Source: Bryobacterales bacterium (GTDB lineage: Bacteria > Acidobacteriota > Terriglobia > Bryobacterales > Bryobacteraceae). From it: DNA of 46,650 nt. The translations under genes and the position numbers were made by a program. The DNA lies in assembly GCA_026129915.1 (NCBI GenBank), contig JAHCHD010000017.1, positions 1 through 46,650 of the forward strand. Reading direction: 5' to 3'. The notes beneath the pieces are model-generated. The model was not told where the DNA came from, did not search any database, and saw only the letters and a list, made by a program, of their open reading frames with translations. Shown piece by piece: positions 35,201-43,920 of this stretch (positions are counted from its first letter, which is position 1; each line of letters starts with the position of its first letter).

Positions 35201-37073
35201 AGTGGAAGTGCGGCAGGCGCCGAACGCGTGCGACGCTACCGTGAGGCCATTGCGGGCCTATCTGCCACCGAACCGCGGCTCGATTGCAGTGAACATCCAG
35301 GCATCGGGTCCAGGCTGCGGGTGGCAGCCGGAATTTAGCCAGCCTTGGCTTCAGTTTTACTCCGGCAGTACCTCAGGAGGCGGCACGCTGTATGTGTCGG
35401 TTCAAGAGAACAAAACAGGAGCCAAGCGGACGGGCAGCATCAGCATCCTGGGCGAGACGATAGAGGTGGTTCAGTACGCTACCGAAACGAGGGAGGTCCG
35501 GTTCTCAGCCGGCACCGACAACCGCTTCCTGATCGATGGCGCGGCTGGGACGATCTTCCAGGTTTTGTACCTGCCGGAAGGAGAGACGTTCACTGTATCG
35601 GCGGAGGAGTTTGTGGCCGCTCGGGACGGTGTCGTCCTGCAGAACCTCGGCTGGGACAACAGCAACCTGCTAACGCGCACCTATACCGTGGGCAAGGAGA
35701 ACCTTTCCTTGGTGTTGCGGTCTCGGCACTATACGCGCGTCCGGCGGGTAGTTGAAGGCAATTCCCCCGGCGATGGTTCGCGCATCGACATCCGCAACAG
35801 CAAGACTCCGCAGCCTACCGACACGCTCAACAGGCCCGACGGCACCTACTATTTAGCAAGCGTCGATTTCCTGGTGGAGGCAGTAGTTGGTACGCAATCT
35901 ACCTTCCAACGCTGGGAGGGCGATTTTTCCCATTACACGAACCGGCTCAACTTTACCTACAATTTCGGCATGCCCGCGGAAGTCCGCGCGGTATTTGCGG
36001 CAACGGGAGGCACACCGCCCCTGCAGTACTCGCCGGCGCGCCTGCTTTTACGCTACGGCAGTGGCCAGGACCTTCCCAGCGCGCTGGCGGTCATCACCGC
36101 CAGTTCACCCCGCCAGGTGACCGCAGGGGGCGCTTCCTGCCAGGGGATAGGCCTGCCGTTTACCACATCGGTGGAGACCAGCAACACGCCCGCCACCGTT
36201 CAGGTAACGCTGGAACGGCACTGGGCCGCGCTGTTGTCACCGGGGACATACGCGTGTGAAGCGGTGTTCGGCGTGGTGGGCAACCCAGCGATCACGCTAA
36301 CCATTCCAGTGGACGTAGAGATCGCCGAGCCGGCCGTGGCGCCCGGTGCGGTGAGGGTCGCGGCAGTGGTGGAGGGCGCCGCTTTCCGGCGCGTACTGCC
36401 CGCCCCGGGCATTATCATGAGCCTGTTTGGCGAGCGCCTGGCCAGTGGAACGGCGATGGCGGACCGCATCCCCCTGCCCACAACCCTGGGCGACCTGCGC
36501 GTGGAGCTTTACCACGAGGAAACCTCCGCCAGCCAGGACGCTCCGTTGTTCTACGTTTCTCCGCTTCAGGTGAACTTTCTGGTGCCTGGCGGATTTCCCC
36601 AAGGCCCCATGCAGATCCGGGTACGCCGCACCGGGTTCGGTCCAGCTGTGTTCCCGAGCTTCGTACAGTCGCACCAGCCGTCACTGTTTTCTGCCAACTC
36701 CGATGGCAAGGGCGCACCCGCCGGGGAATTCCTGCGCGTCAACAGCGCCAATGGGCAGCGCGTCAACGGGCCCCTGGCGACCTGTACCGGGGGGGCGGGC
36801 AGTTGTTTACCACAAACCCTCCAATTCGGATCTGCTCAGGAGACGCTCTATCTCATCTTTTACGGCACTGGATTCTCCGCGTTAGGCAGCACGGCTAACG
36901 TACGCATTGGAGGTGAGCCAGTGCCCGTGGAATACACCGGCCCGCAGGGCAGCTTTGTGGGCCTCGACCAGATTAACGTTCGCGTCCCGCGCAGTTTCGC
37001 TGGACGTGGAGTTGTCACTGTGGAGGTCGAACTCGGCGGGCTCTCCGCAAATTCTTTGCAGGTGCGTTTCTGA
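32265..37073 (+). CDS. Secreted propeller-BACON-TIGR03437 protein, copy 1
   Basis: A 1602-residue exported protein. Signal peptide 1-30 (ILLIFLLCLGIAFPTHFALSA), then the N-terminal domain typical of SBBP proteins (LFEENRGQAPIQYSHILRGA, YPGTDIVFYLNNGDLEFDIE, up to about 250), and a seven-blade-like SBBP propeller (DPILEFATYFGGSGTDELID; DFPVSPGAYGTVAN repeats) to about 710. Three BACON-like Ig domains follow, starting at cysteines near 809, 901 and 988 and each ending with a VxVRQA-type strand. After an untyped region comes the TIGR03437 domain (1358-1602: APGIIMSLFGERL, PLFYVSPLQVNFLVP, LYLIFYGTGFSAL, FVGLDQINVRVP). Such proteins are secreted or surface-associated; the ligand is unknown, and binding to carbohydrate or mucin-like material is a family-level guess. 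Confidence 0.88.
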   Translation: MARIAAQPQILLIFLLCLGIAFPTHFALSAEVNSRPPGLHHSGPHSLFEENRGQAPIQYSHILRGAGFSVGFAEDGVRIALARPEGDPSTDVLWFSWEGAATVRPEGEAPVATRTHYLNRASAGVALLPTNASHLTAIPNFQKVRYRNAYPGTDIVFYLNNGDLEFDIEFAPYARLSAPTLSMAGASHLTTNATGDLLIHLGDRVLRQRAPHSFQLVNGVRNVVASRYELIGEHRVAVALDSHSAALPLTVDPILEFATYFGGSGTDELIDAQLDATGAVYLAGVRMSPQLPGDGGVTAGINGPMGLYFVSKLSADLSTVEFTTYVDTPGNWQGIWPQFAVAPDGSIYLSYRSRNSVSSLQPTAGPYFFPQGSSDIGLEKSVILSIAPTGDALRYRTVFGCQQNILPLMHATNSGLLLGGATGCTGFPVSPGAFTNNPVPSLSRAQIVLGRLSLDGQTMPFSTVIGGNGSQSLNVLHQDPTGHLWLGGSTTSPDFPVSPGAYGTVANTNADGFLMRLAPDGTAVQASTRLGGDGAEHVRYLGLGADGSVYALVLNVLPDFPTTPDSFQPNLGTPPASAVVHMDRELRTLRWSTFYPENYGVVDFRVGTTGEVGILTRSTSGALPLSQDALLRRVSDHQNNHIGLLSSDGGKLKFGSRYFGRWQSIGGRILRLDAATMTLAAGSFLQGGAPPATGTLLTTGQTGAPRGIYLARVSLANSTVCSVRLTPPTQTIGSEVTEATINVDAPAGCPWMVPLPQWAPIGLAIPEGAGIGSGTVKLTFPRSNISTDETRINVRADDQEAIIIQEPASCSRKSVSPAILQFPAEGGLLNARFDIPGNCEWYYQGPSSMWLRLATNNGQPIPSANMHGLDIRAEVSANSFEARETSFTIGDLTVPVRQAGGACTSTVSPAFVQLPVGGGTATFTVNTSQPSCGWQAIASDSLAILGSPGVSGNAAIQVSMETNPTNIQRIGRLYVAGKTVEVRQAPNACDATVRPLRAYLPPNRGSIAVNIQASGPGCGWQPEFSQPWLQFYSGSTSGGGTLYVSVQENKTGAKRTGSISILGETIEVVQYATETREVRFSAGTDNRFLIDGAAGTIFQVLYLPEGETFTVSAEEFVAARDGVVLQNLGWDNSNLLTRTYTVGKENLSLVLRSRHYTRVRRVVEGNSPGDGSRIDIRNSKTPQPTDTLNRPDGTYYLASVDFLVEAVVGTQSTFQRWEGDFSHYTNRLNFTYNFGMPAEVRAVFAATGGTPPLQYSPARLLLRYGSGQDLPSALAVITASSPRQVTAGGASCQGIGLPFTTSVETSNTPATVQVTLERHWAALLSPGTYACEAVFGVVGNPAITLTIPVDVEIAEPAVAPGAVRVAAVVEGAAFRRVLPAPGIIMSLFGERLASGTAMADRIPLPTTLGDLRVELYHEETSASQDAPLFYVSPLQVNFLVPGGFPQGPMQIRVRRTGFGPAVFPSFVQSHQPSLFSANSDGKGAPAGEFLRVNSANGQRVNGPLATCTGGAGSCLPQTLQFGSAQETLYLIFYGTGFSALGSTANVRIGGEPVPVEYTGPQGSFVGLDQINVRVPRSFAGRGVVTVEVELGGLSANSLQVRF

Positions 37074-40000
37074 TGGGGTACACAAGAGCGTTTCGGGTTG
37101 CAGCGAATGCATTGCTGATGGTTGCGCTGGTGATTGCAGCGGCTCCGTGGGGAGTTCGTGCTGAGACATCTGCGCGGATCGAAAGCCAGCCGGCGCTACC
37201 GTTGCTGTTTGAGCGGAATGCCGGGCAGTTTCCGCCAGCCTACGATTTCGTCGTGCGCCACGCCGGTGGCAAGGCTGGGCTAAGCGCGGAAGGCATCACG
37301 TTTGCCAGCGAACCAGACGACACGCGGCAGCCGCTGCGCATCCTCTTTGACGGTCTGGCGGACGGGCGCATCGAACCACAGAGCCTGGAATTGGCCACCA
37401 CCCCAACCCACTACCTCGAAGCGGGCAATCCCGCACCCACGCGGACGGTAGCGAACTCCCTGCGGGTGGCTTACCGCGGCGTTTATCCCGGCGTGGATGT
37501 AGAATTCTACGGCAATCAGAACCGGCTGGAGTACGACTTCGTGCTGATGCCGGGAGCTTCGCCGGAATCAGTGCGGCTAAGGGTGGAAGAGGCCGACGCC
37601 CTGGAAGTGGATACAGATGGGAACCTGCGCATTACACGCGCAGGGCGGCACTTGCTGCAACGCCGCCCGTTGGTGTATCAAATGCAGGCCGGCCAACGCC
37701 GCGAGATCGCCGCGCGCTACACGCTGCCCGGGGGCAACCGCGTTGGCTTTACCGTCGAGGCCTACGATCCCCTGCTGCCGCTCGTCGTTGACCCCATCCT
37801 GGAACTCGCTACTTATTTCGGCGGGAACGGCAACGTGTTTTTGATGAGCATTAAGCCGGATACTGCCGGGAATCTCTATGCCATCGGCCATTCCCAGGCC
37901 AGCGTCCTCCCAGGCGAATCTCAGCCGCCACGGCGTCTGCCCGGCTCTTCGCCCTCGAACATCTTCATCACGAAGATTTCGCCGGATTGGAGCAGCGCGG
38001 TGTTTACCACCTACATATCCTGGGTTCCCCCGGCATCGCAGGAGTATCGTTTGGCACTCGCGCCCGACGGCGGTATCTACTTCACCTACAACACCCAAGT
38101 GGCATTCAGCGAAATTGCGGTCACGCGCCCGGTAATCGGGACGACTCCTCTGGTGCCAACCACGCCTCTTACCCATCGCACCCTTCTCGGAAAACTGGCT
38201 TCCGATGGCGCCTCGCTGCTGTGGACCACAGTGGTGTCCTGCAGTGGCTTTCAGCGTGTAATCGACATGGCGGCCGACAGCCAGTCACGTGCCATCCTCG
38301 CCATCAACTCCAACTGTGAGGACTATCCCATCACCGCGGGTGCCTACCGGTCGCCCTTCGCTGCCTTCATCGAAACCGGCGCGGGGTTAACCGCCGTTGC
38401 CCCGGATGGTCAGTCCGCTTCCTATTCCCTCATGATTGGCGGCACTTCAGGGGACGATACTAGCGTCATCGCCGTCACCAGCCAGGATGAAGTTATCCTC
38501 GGCGGCTCCACACTTAGCACCAACTTCCCGGTGACGCCCGGCGCGGTGCAGGGGGCTAAGTCCGGTTTTCGCCGGGATGGCTTTCTGGCTCGCGTCTCCA
38601 GCGACGGGAAGCAACTGCTTGCATCCACGTTCTATGGTGGTGTGGAGGACGATTCCATACTCACGCTGGCGCATGACGCCGATGGCGGAGTGCTGGCCGG
38701 GTTGAGCACCCGGTCGCCCGATCTTCCGGGCACGGGTGGTGGATTCCAGTCATCCATCGGCGCGGCAACCCACGCGCTCGTGCGGATGCCCGCGAACTTC
38801 GGCAGCATCTCCTGGGCCACCTACCTCCCCGGCATCAACACGCTTACCGGAGTGGCGCTCGATACCGCCAACAATGCCTGGTTCCTGGGGTGGGCTCCTT
38901 CCGCTCACAACGGACTTCCCCTCACCTCAAACCGGCTACTCAGCCCCAGCCAATGGGCACAAGGCTATCTTGGCCGGCTAAGTCCTGCCGGGAACATCGT
39001 TTCCTTTGGTACGTCCCTGCCAGGCATCAACGAATCAAGCCCGCCGCTGCGCTTCCTGGGAACTCCAGGCCCCATCACAAGCATTTCCGGCCTTGCCTTG
39101 CCTCAGTATCCCGTCCCACTCAGCCCTGGCGCCACGCTGAGCCCTGGCGTGAATTCGTCGCAGGGCTATGGCGCATACCTGATGCGGCTCAATCTGCAGG
39201 ATCCCACGGTCTGCAGCTATGCCGTCGCAAACGCCGAACAAACCATCGGCTGGCGTGGCGGGGAGCTGACGTTTCAGGTGCTTGCTCCCGCAGGCTGCCC
39301 TTGGATCGCAATTCCTGACTACGACCCCTCCGGCGGTGCCAGCCTTCAACAGCCTAGCGCCATCGGAAACGGTGAATTTCGCATCCTGGTGACGGAAAGT
39401 CCGAGTTCCTATGTCGAGAGACAATGGAGGCTCCGCGTCAATCAGGTTGAGGTTGTCATACGGCAGGACCGCGCCTCCTGCGCAGAGCCCACCATCACCC
39501 CCAGCACGTTGGTGTTCGACGCCGCGGGCGGGGTCCGTTCCGTCGCGTTCTGGCTTCCCGTAGGTTGCCCGTGGACCGCGAAGTTGGATGGACTCTGGTT
39601 CAGCACCAATCTGTCCGCGCTCTCTGGCAACGGGGAACGCAACTTCACTGTCAGCGTGGGCCGCAACGACTTTGAGGCGCGTGCTTCTTCGCTGACGATT
39701 GCCGGAATGACCGTGCCCATCCAGCAGGAGGGCGGCGCTTGCACAGCGACAGCCAGCGCGAATCCGCTGGCCATCCCCGCGGCAGGTGGCGTCAGCACCG
39801 TCCAGGTAACACCATCAGCTCCTGCATGCGTCTGGCAGGCGGTGGCCACCCCGCGGGTGCAGCTTCCCTCCGGTGCATCCGGCACGGGACCCGGCACCTT
39901 CACTGCGAATTTGCCGGCAAATCCTGCCAACATCCCCTTAACGGAAACCATCCTGGTGGCAGGCAAGACGCTAAGCCTGACGCAGGCCGCTGGGAGTTGT

Positions 40001-41866
40001 ACGGTGAGCCTGGCTCCCTCCCAGACTGAGTTCGGTGCGCAGGGAGGCAGTTTGTACGTCGCCATCACCGCGTCGGGCAGCGCCTGCGCTTGGATGCCGC
40101 TTGCGTCCGTGGACTGGATTGTGCACGATGCATCCAGCAATCCGCAGGGCAACGGATACTTCAGCGCAAGCATTCTGGAGAACGAGAGCGGCCAGCCGCG
40201 CAGTGGTACTCTCCGTATTCTGGGCCAGACCATCACCATCACCCAGAAGGCTCTGCAAACCGTTGCAGTTCACATTGACGCATGGGCCGTTGGCGTTCCC
40301 TTCAAGGCCAACGGCGTCAGCTACACCGCTCCGCACACTCTCCAGTTGCAGGCTGGCACGCAGCTTCTGCTGGAAGCGGTGGGAAGCGAGTTCGTCGCCG
40401 CCGACCATAGTTTGTTTGTGTTCGAACGCTGGAGCCTCGGCAGTGGCCTGAGTCTTTCCTACACCGTCCCGCCCACCGGCACGCGTATCGACCTGCTAAG
40501 CGCTTGGTACATCGGCGTGCGGGCGGTGGTGCGCGGCAATGCGCCAGGCGATGGCAGCCGCGTGCAGATTAGCTCCACAACGGCGCTCTACAAAACCATC
40601 GGAGACTGGCAGTATTACCACCGTTCCGCTCCGAACTGGCAATACCTCGGGATGGTGACCTTCACCGCTCTCCCCGGAACGGGTTCTCGCTTTGTGCGGT
40701 GGACCAGCGATCTGCGCGGAAACTCTCCCAATAATCCGGAAACCTACGACCTCGCCACGCCCATCCTGCTGTACGCGGAGTTTGAGCCCACCTCCACTCC
40801 GCCCATCACTGGATCCGGGGCCACTGCCCAACCTAGCCCTATCGTGTTTACGCTGCCACAAGGCACCACGGGCCAGCTTAGCGCTAGCGCCAGCGTGCAG
40901 CGCAGTGGGTCTAACGAGGTGAGTTTCAAGAGTGTGCATGTCGAATGTGCCAGCGGGTCGACACTGCCCATCCTGGCGGGAACCACAGGGCTCACCACTC
41001 CGTTCACAGTGAACGTAACTCTGATGGCCGGACAGATTGCATCGCTCGCCCCAGGTGAGTACAACCAGTGCCTTGTTCATCTGGAAGGCGCCGTGGCCGG
41101 ACAGTTGCCGTTGCAGATTGGGGTGAAGGTCCGTATTGAATCCGCCCAGTCACAGCAACCCAGCATCAGCTACCCAGTGAACGCGGCCAGCTATGCACAA
41201 GGCCCCCTGGCCATTGGATCCATTGCCTCCGTCTTCGGCGTCCAATTGGCGCCACAGGCAGGCTTCGCCAGCAAATTGCCCTTGCCCACGGAAATCCACG
41301 GTACCCGTCTGGTGCTCAGCCGCGAAGGAGTCTCGCGCGATTGCCCCCTGTTCTACGTCTCGCCCGGCCAAATCAATTTCTTCATACCCGACGAGTTCCC
41401 GCTCGGGGCAGCCACGCTCACTCTCTACCGCAACGGAGTCCGGCACAACTCATCAGTCATCACTCTGGCTGAGGTAAAGCCGGCGCTATTCTCCGCAAAT
41501 GCCACCGGCGACGGTCCGGCTGCGGGCTACTATGTGCGCGTGGAAGGCAATCAACAGTTTCCGGGTAACTTGGTCACCTGTTCCAACGGCGCCTGTACTT
41601 CTGAGTCCATCCAAGCGCCGTCCGCCTCAGATGGGCAAGTGTATCTGGTGCTATTTGGCACCGGTATTCGCTATCGCACATCGTCGCCAACCGCGGAGAT
41701 TGGAGGGGTGCCCGCCACGGTGGTGTACTCCGGGCAACAGGAAGAATTCGTGGGACTCGATCAGGTAAACATCCTGGTGCCGAAAGCCTTGTATGGCACT
41801 GGTGTGAAGGAGTTGCGGCTGCGCATCGGCAACGTCCAATCGAATGCAGTGGAAATTCGATTCTGA
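37073..41866 (+). CDS. Secreted propeller-BACON-TIGR03437 protein, copy 2
   Basis: A 1597-residue paralogue of the preceding gene with the same domain order and almost the same length: signal peptide (NALLMVALVIAAAPWGVRAE), N-terminal lid domain (LFERNAGQFPPAYDFVVRHA, YPGVDVEFYGNQNRLEYDFV), SBBP propeller (VDPILELATYFGGNGNVFLM; STNFPVTPGAVQGAKSG), BACON-like domains starting near 802, 889 and 976, and TIGR03437 from about 1363 (GSIASVFGVQLAPQ, PLFYVSPGQINFFIP, VYLVLFGTGIRY, FVGLDQVNILVP). Its ATG shares the last base of the copy 1 stop codon (TGATG), so translation is coupled. Side-chain differences between copies are widespread, so the duplication is old. Confidence 0.88.
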   Translation: MGYTRAFRVAANALLMVALVIAAAPWGVRAETSARIESQPALPLLFERNAGQFPPAYDFVVRHAGGKAGLSAEGITFASEPDDTRQPLRILFDGLADGRIEPQSLELATTPTHYLEAGNPAPTRTVANSLRVAYRGVYPGVDVEFYGNQNRLEYDFVLMPGASPESVRLRVEEADALEVDTDGNLRITRAGRHLLQRRPLVYQMQAGQRREIAARYTLPGGNRVGFTVEAYDPLLPLVVDPILELATYFGGNGNVFLMSIKPDTAGNLYAIGHSQASVLPGESQPPRRLPGSSPSNIFITKISPDWSSAVFTTYISWVPPASQEYRLALAPDGGIYFTYNTQVAFSEIAVTRPVIGTTPLVPTTPLTHRTLLGKLASDGASLLWTTVVSCSGFQRVIDMAADSQSRAILAINSNCEDYPITAGAYRSPFAAFIETGAGLTAVAPDGQSASYSLMIGGTSGDDTSVIAVTSQDEVILGGSTLSTNFPVTPGAVQGAKSGFRRDGFLARVSSDGKQLLASTFYGGVEDDSILTLAHDADGGVLAGLSTRSPDLPGTGGGFQSSIGAATHALVRMPANFGSISWATYLPGINTLTGVALDTANNAWFLGWAPSAHNGLPLTSNRLLSPSQWAQGYLGRLSPAGNIVSFGTSLPGINESSPPLRFLGTPGPITSISGLALPQYPVPLSPGATLSPGVNSSQGYGAYLMRLNLQDPTVCSYAVANAEQTIGWRGGELTFQVLAPAGCPWIAIPDYDPSGGASLQQPSAIGNGEFRILVTESPSSYVERQWRLRVNQVEVVIRQDRASCAEPTITPSTLVFDAAGGVRSVAFWLPVGCPWTAKLDGLWFSTNLSALSGNGERNFTVSVGRNDFEARASSLTIAGMTVPIQQEGGACTATASANPLAIPAAGGVSTVQVTPSAPACVWQAVATPRVQLPSGASGTGPGTFTANLPANPANIPLTETILVAGKTLSLTQAAGSCTVSLAPSQTEFGAQGGSLYVAITASGSACAWMPLASVDWIVHDASSNPQGNGYFSASILENESGQPRSGTLRILGQTITITQKALQTVAVHIDAWAVGVPFKANGVSYTAPHTLQLQAGTQLLLEAVGSEFVAADHSLFVFERWSLGSGLSLSYTVPPTGTRIDLLSAWYIGVRAVVRGNAPGDGSRVQISSTTALYKTIGDWQYYHRSAPNWQYLGMVTFTALPGTGSRFVRWTSDLRGNSPNNPETYDLATPILLYAEFEPTSTPPITGSGATAQPSPIVFTLPQGTTGQLSASASVQRSGSNEVSFKSVHVECASGSTLPILAGTTGLTTPFTVNVTLMAGQIASLAPGEYNQCLVHLEGAVAGQLPLQIGVKVRIESAQSQQPSISYPVNAASYAQGPLAIGSIASVFGVQLAPQAGFASKLPLPTEIHGTRLVLSREGVSRDCPLFYVSPGQINFFIPDEFPLGAATLTLYRNGVRHNSSVITLAEVKPALFSANATGDGPAAGYYVRVEGNQQFPGNLVTCSNGACTSESIQAPSASDGQVYLVLFGTGIRYRTSSPTAEIGGVPATVVYSGQQEEFVGLDQVNILVPKALYGTGVKELRLRIGNVQSNAVEIRF

Positions 41867-41943
41867 CGTCGAAAGCCCGCTCCGCGCCTGATTCCCGCTC
41901 CAGATCCTTCACGGTCTCCGGCTGCCGCGCGGAAGCTAGCTAA

Positions 41944-41967
41944 AGCCCGCTGGCATGCTGACGGGCT
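41944..41967 (-). terminator. Hairpin at the end of the TlpA-like gene
   Basis: AGCCCG (41944-41949) and CGGGCT (41962-41967) form a 6-bp stem with a 12-base loop that itself contains GCATGC. On the minus strand it begins in the TlpA-like gene's stop codon and is followed by TTTA. It lies between two convergent genes, so it could act in both directions. Confidence 0.4.
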
Positions 41968-42931
41968 ATGGCTCGCCGGCAAGAGCGTGTTCGATTTCGG
42001 CTTGGAGGCGCTCGCGCGTCAGCCTTGAGGGCAGATACCGGCTCACCTTGCCGCCCTTGTCGATAAAAACGAAGGTGGGGGTGCTGGAGGCCCCGTAGCG
42101 TTCCATCGCGCCGGTCGCAATCGCGATCGGCACCGCGTTCAGCCCTGTGTAGTGCTCGGCCCACTGCTTCGAGACCCGCGCGATCTCCGCCTCGCCACCC
42201 TCCTTGTAGAGTCTCGTAACGGCAAGGAACGCCACCCCCATCGGCTGATAGGCCTCAAAAGCGGCACGGACGCTTTCGGCTTGCGCCCTGCAATCCCCGC
42301 ACCATTCGGCCCAGAAGAACAAAACCACCGCTTTGCCGCGCAGTGCCGCAAGGGCAGGGAAGGCTGGCCCAACACTCTGTTCCGGCTGGATCTCCGGTGC
42401 AAGCGTTCCTTCCATCGAGAGCTGGTTGATGCGCTTGTAGAGCCGGGACCGGAAGGCGAGCGGAGCCTTGTCGTATGTCAGTAGGTGCTGTTGGAGCTGG
42501 GCGACCGCCTCTTGGGATTTTCCCTCGCCAGCCAGAAGCTGGGCTTCCACTTCGAGGGCTGCGCCCAGTGCGCCGACGGCATCGTTGGCATCCTGGAATC
42601 CGTGCTGGCGGATCACTGCCAGGGCCGCGTCTCTGGCCTCTGCGGCATAGCGGGCCGCTTCACTGGGCAAGCCAGTCAGGAACGCCCCCCGCGCGAGCCA
42701 GCCAAGTCCCTGCAAATATGCGCCGTCCTCTCCCTGCGCTATCCGGTGCTGCTGTAGCAGGGACTCGGCGCTATAGAAATCGCCTGCCGCGATCTTGTTG
42801 CGGATCGCGGGCAAGGGCTGTGCCCAGGTAGCCGTAAGCCCGGCCAGCAGGAGAACGCCCGCAGCGCATAGGTTGCGCAGGGCCTTGCTCCCGGCGCAGG
42901 GTTTCGGAGCCATGAACTGAGCGTACCGCAT
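41966..42931 (-). CDS. TlpA-like thioredoxin-fold protein with helical N-terminal domain
   Basis: A 321-residue protein: signal-anchor peptide (ALRNLCAAGVLLLAGLTATWA, about 17-37), a helical, TPR-like region (45-170: AAGDFYSAESLLQQHRIAQG, AARYAAEARDAALAVIRQHG), and a C-terminal thioredoxin domain with the active-site pair C211-G-D-C214 in FFWAEWCGDCRAQ and a cis-proline region STPTFVFIDKGG. It probably works in the periplasm as a thiol-disulfide reductase. I start it at the ATG at 42931, with GGAGGA about eight bases upstream; an upstream frame extension uses a TTG. Confidence 0.88.
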   Translation of the reverse strand: MRYAQFMAPKPCAGSKALRNLCAAGVLLLAGLTATWAQPLPAIRNKIAAGDFYSAESLLQQHRIAQGEDGAYLQGLGWLARGAFLTGLPSEAARYAAEARDAALAVIRQHGFQDANDAVGALGAALEVEAQLLAGEGKSQEAVAQLQQHLLTYDKAPLAFRSRLYKRINQLSMEGTLAPEIQPEQSVGPAFPALAALRGKAVVLFFWAEWCGDCRAQAESVRAAFEAYQPMGVAFLAVTRLYKEGGEAEIARVSKQWAEHYTGLNAVPIAIATGAMERYGASSTPTFVFIDKGGKVSRYLPSRLTRERLQAEIEHALAGEP

Positions 42932-43297
42932 CTCCGATTCCTCCAATCAATGCCAAACCTCACGCCCACAGGACAACGGTTCGAAGCGCCAGTCTTCGTC
43001 GCGGAGCTACATCCGCAGGCCGTCTGGTCATCCCTTACCCTTCCTCGCCCTTACCCCACCAGCCCGCAGGGCGCCATCTGCCAGCCGGGTGTATCAGCGC
43101 CATGGGTGACAATCTGTGGAGGAGGGCAGCCCAATGCATTCCAGGTCCGACCTCACGACAAGGAACCCTGCTCAACCACCCGATTGCCGGCAGTCCACTC
43201 GGGATTCCGCCGAGTATCTCCGCGTGTCGGGCGTGAACCGGGCGAGCTCTCGTGTACACTGGCTGCAGTCCCAGAATGAAATCCAGAGGAGAACGGA
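42932..43297. other. Intergenic stretch between tlpA-like gene and ester-cyclase-like gene
   Basis: No gene supported on either strand. Divergent arrangement means it should carry both promoters; I see no clear -35/-10 pair. A strong GAGGAG (43286-43291) precedes the next start. Confidence 0.55.
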
Positions 43298-43720
43298 ATG
43301 GCGCCAGACAATGCCACAATCATCCGTCGATTTGTAGATGAAGTCATCACCGGTGGGATGATCGACTCGGCAGCCCAGTATGTTTGGGAAGATGTTGTTG
43401 AGCAAGTTCCACTGCCCGGACAGGGCCCCGGGCTGGAAGGGCTGAAAGATATCCTGCGGGCCATGCGCGTGGGCTTTCCCGACATCGTCTTCTCCATCCA
43501 GGAGCAAATTGCCGAAGGCAGTAAGGTCGCCAGCCGCTTTGAATGGACCGGTACCCACAAGGGGGAGTTCATGGGTATTCCCGCAACAGGCCGGCAAGTG
43601 TGCGTCTGGGGCATTGTGATTGATCGCATCGAGAACGGGCGTATCAAGGACACTCGTATCATCATGGACACCCTCGGCCTGATGATCCAGCTCGGTGCCA
43701 TACCTTCTTCGCCCGAATAG
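43298..43720 (+). CDS. SnoaL-like/ester-cyclase-family protein
   Basis: A 140-residue NTF2-like protein. Recognisable segments are IIRRFVDEVITGGMIDSAAQ, LEGLKDILRAMRVGFPDIVF, VASRFEWTGTHKGEFMGIPA, ATGRQVCVWGIVIDRIENGR and KDTRIIMDTLGLMIQLGAIP, the pattern of SnoaL-like 'ester cyclases'. No signal peptide is present. The family covers polyketide cyclases and many small hydrolase-like proteins; without a neighbouring biosynthetic cluster the reaction cannot be named. A transposase relic follows immediately. Confidence 0.88.
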   Translation: MAPDNATIIRRFVDEVITGGMIDSAAQYVWEDVVEQVPLPGQGPGLEGLKDILRAMRVGFPDIVFSIQEQIAEGSKVASRFEWTGTHKGEFMGIPATGRQVCVWGIVIDRIENGRIKDTRIIMDTLGLMIQLGAIPSSPE

Positions 43721-43724
43721 GCGG

Positions 43725-43847
43725 ATGGCCGGCAATCCGGAATTGGAAGCGCTGGCCTTCCTGTTCCGGCGGGTGCATGGCCGCTACGCGCAGCACTTCA
43801 ACGCAAAGCACCAACGGACCGGCGACCTTTGGCAGAACCGCCTTTAG
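43725..43847 (+). pseudogene. Relic of a REP-associated tyrosine transposase (RAYT, Y1 family)
   Basis: A 40-codon frame that begins five bases after the preceding stop and reads FLFRRVHGRYAQHFNAKHQR, then TGDLWQNRL. This is a conserved central segment of Y1 (IS200-like) transposases of the RAYT type, where 'R-Y-A-x-Y/H-F-N-x-x-H-x-R-x-G-x-L-W-Q-x-R' is characteristic. The HUH motif and the catalytic tyrosine region are both missing, so it cannot be active. The tandem palindromic repeats at 43921-44320 start 70 bases downstream, where a RAYT's repeats are expected. The family match is from memory and needs a search. Confidence 0.6.
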
Positions 43848-43920
43848 TCGTGTATCGTAGCGGGATCGCATCTGGAGTTCCGGTGATGGAGTTTCTGTGA
43901 CAGCACAGGTTCATGAACCG

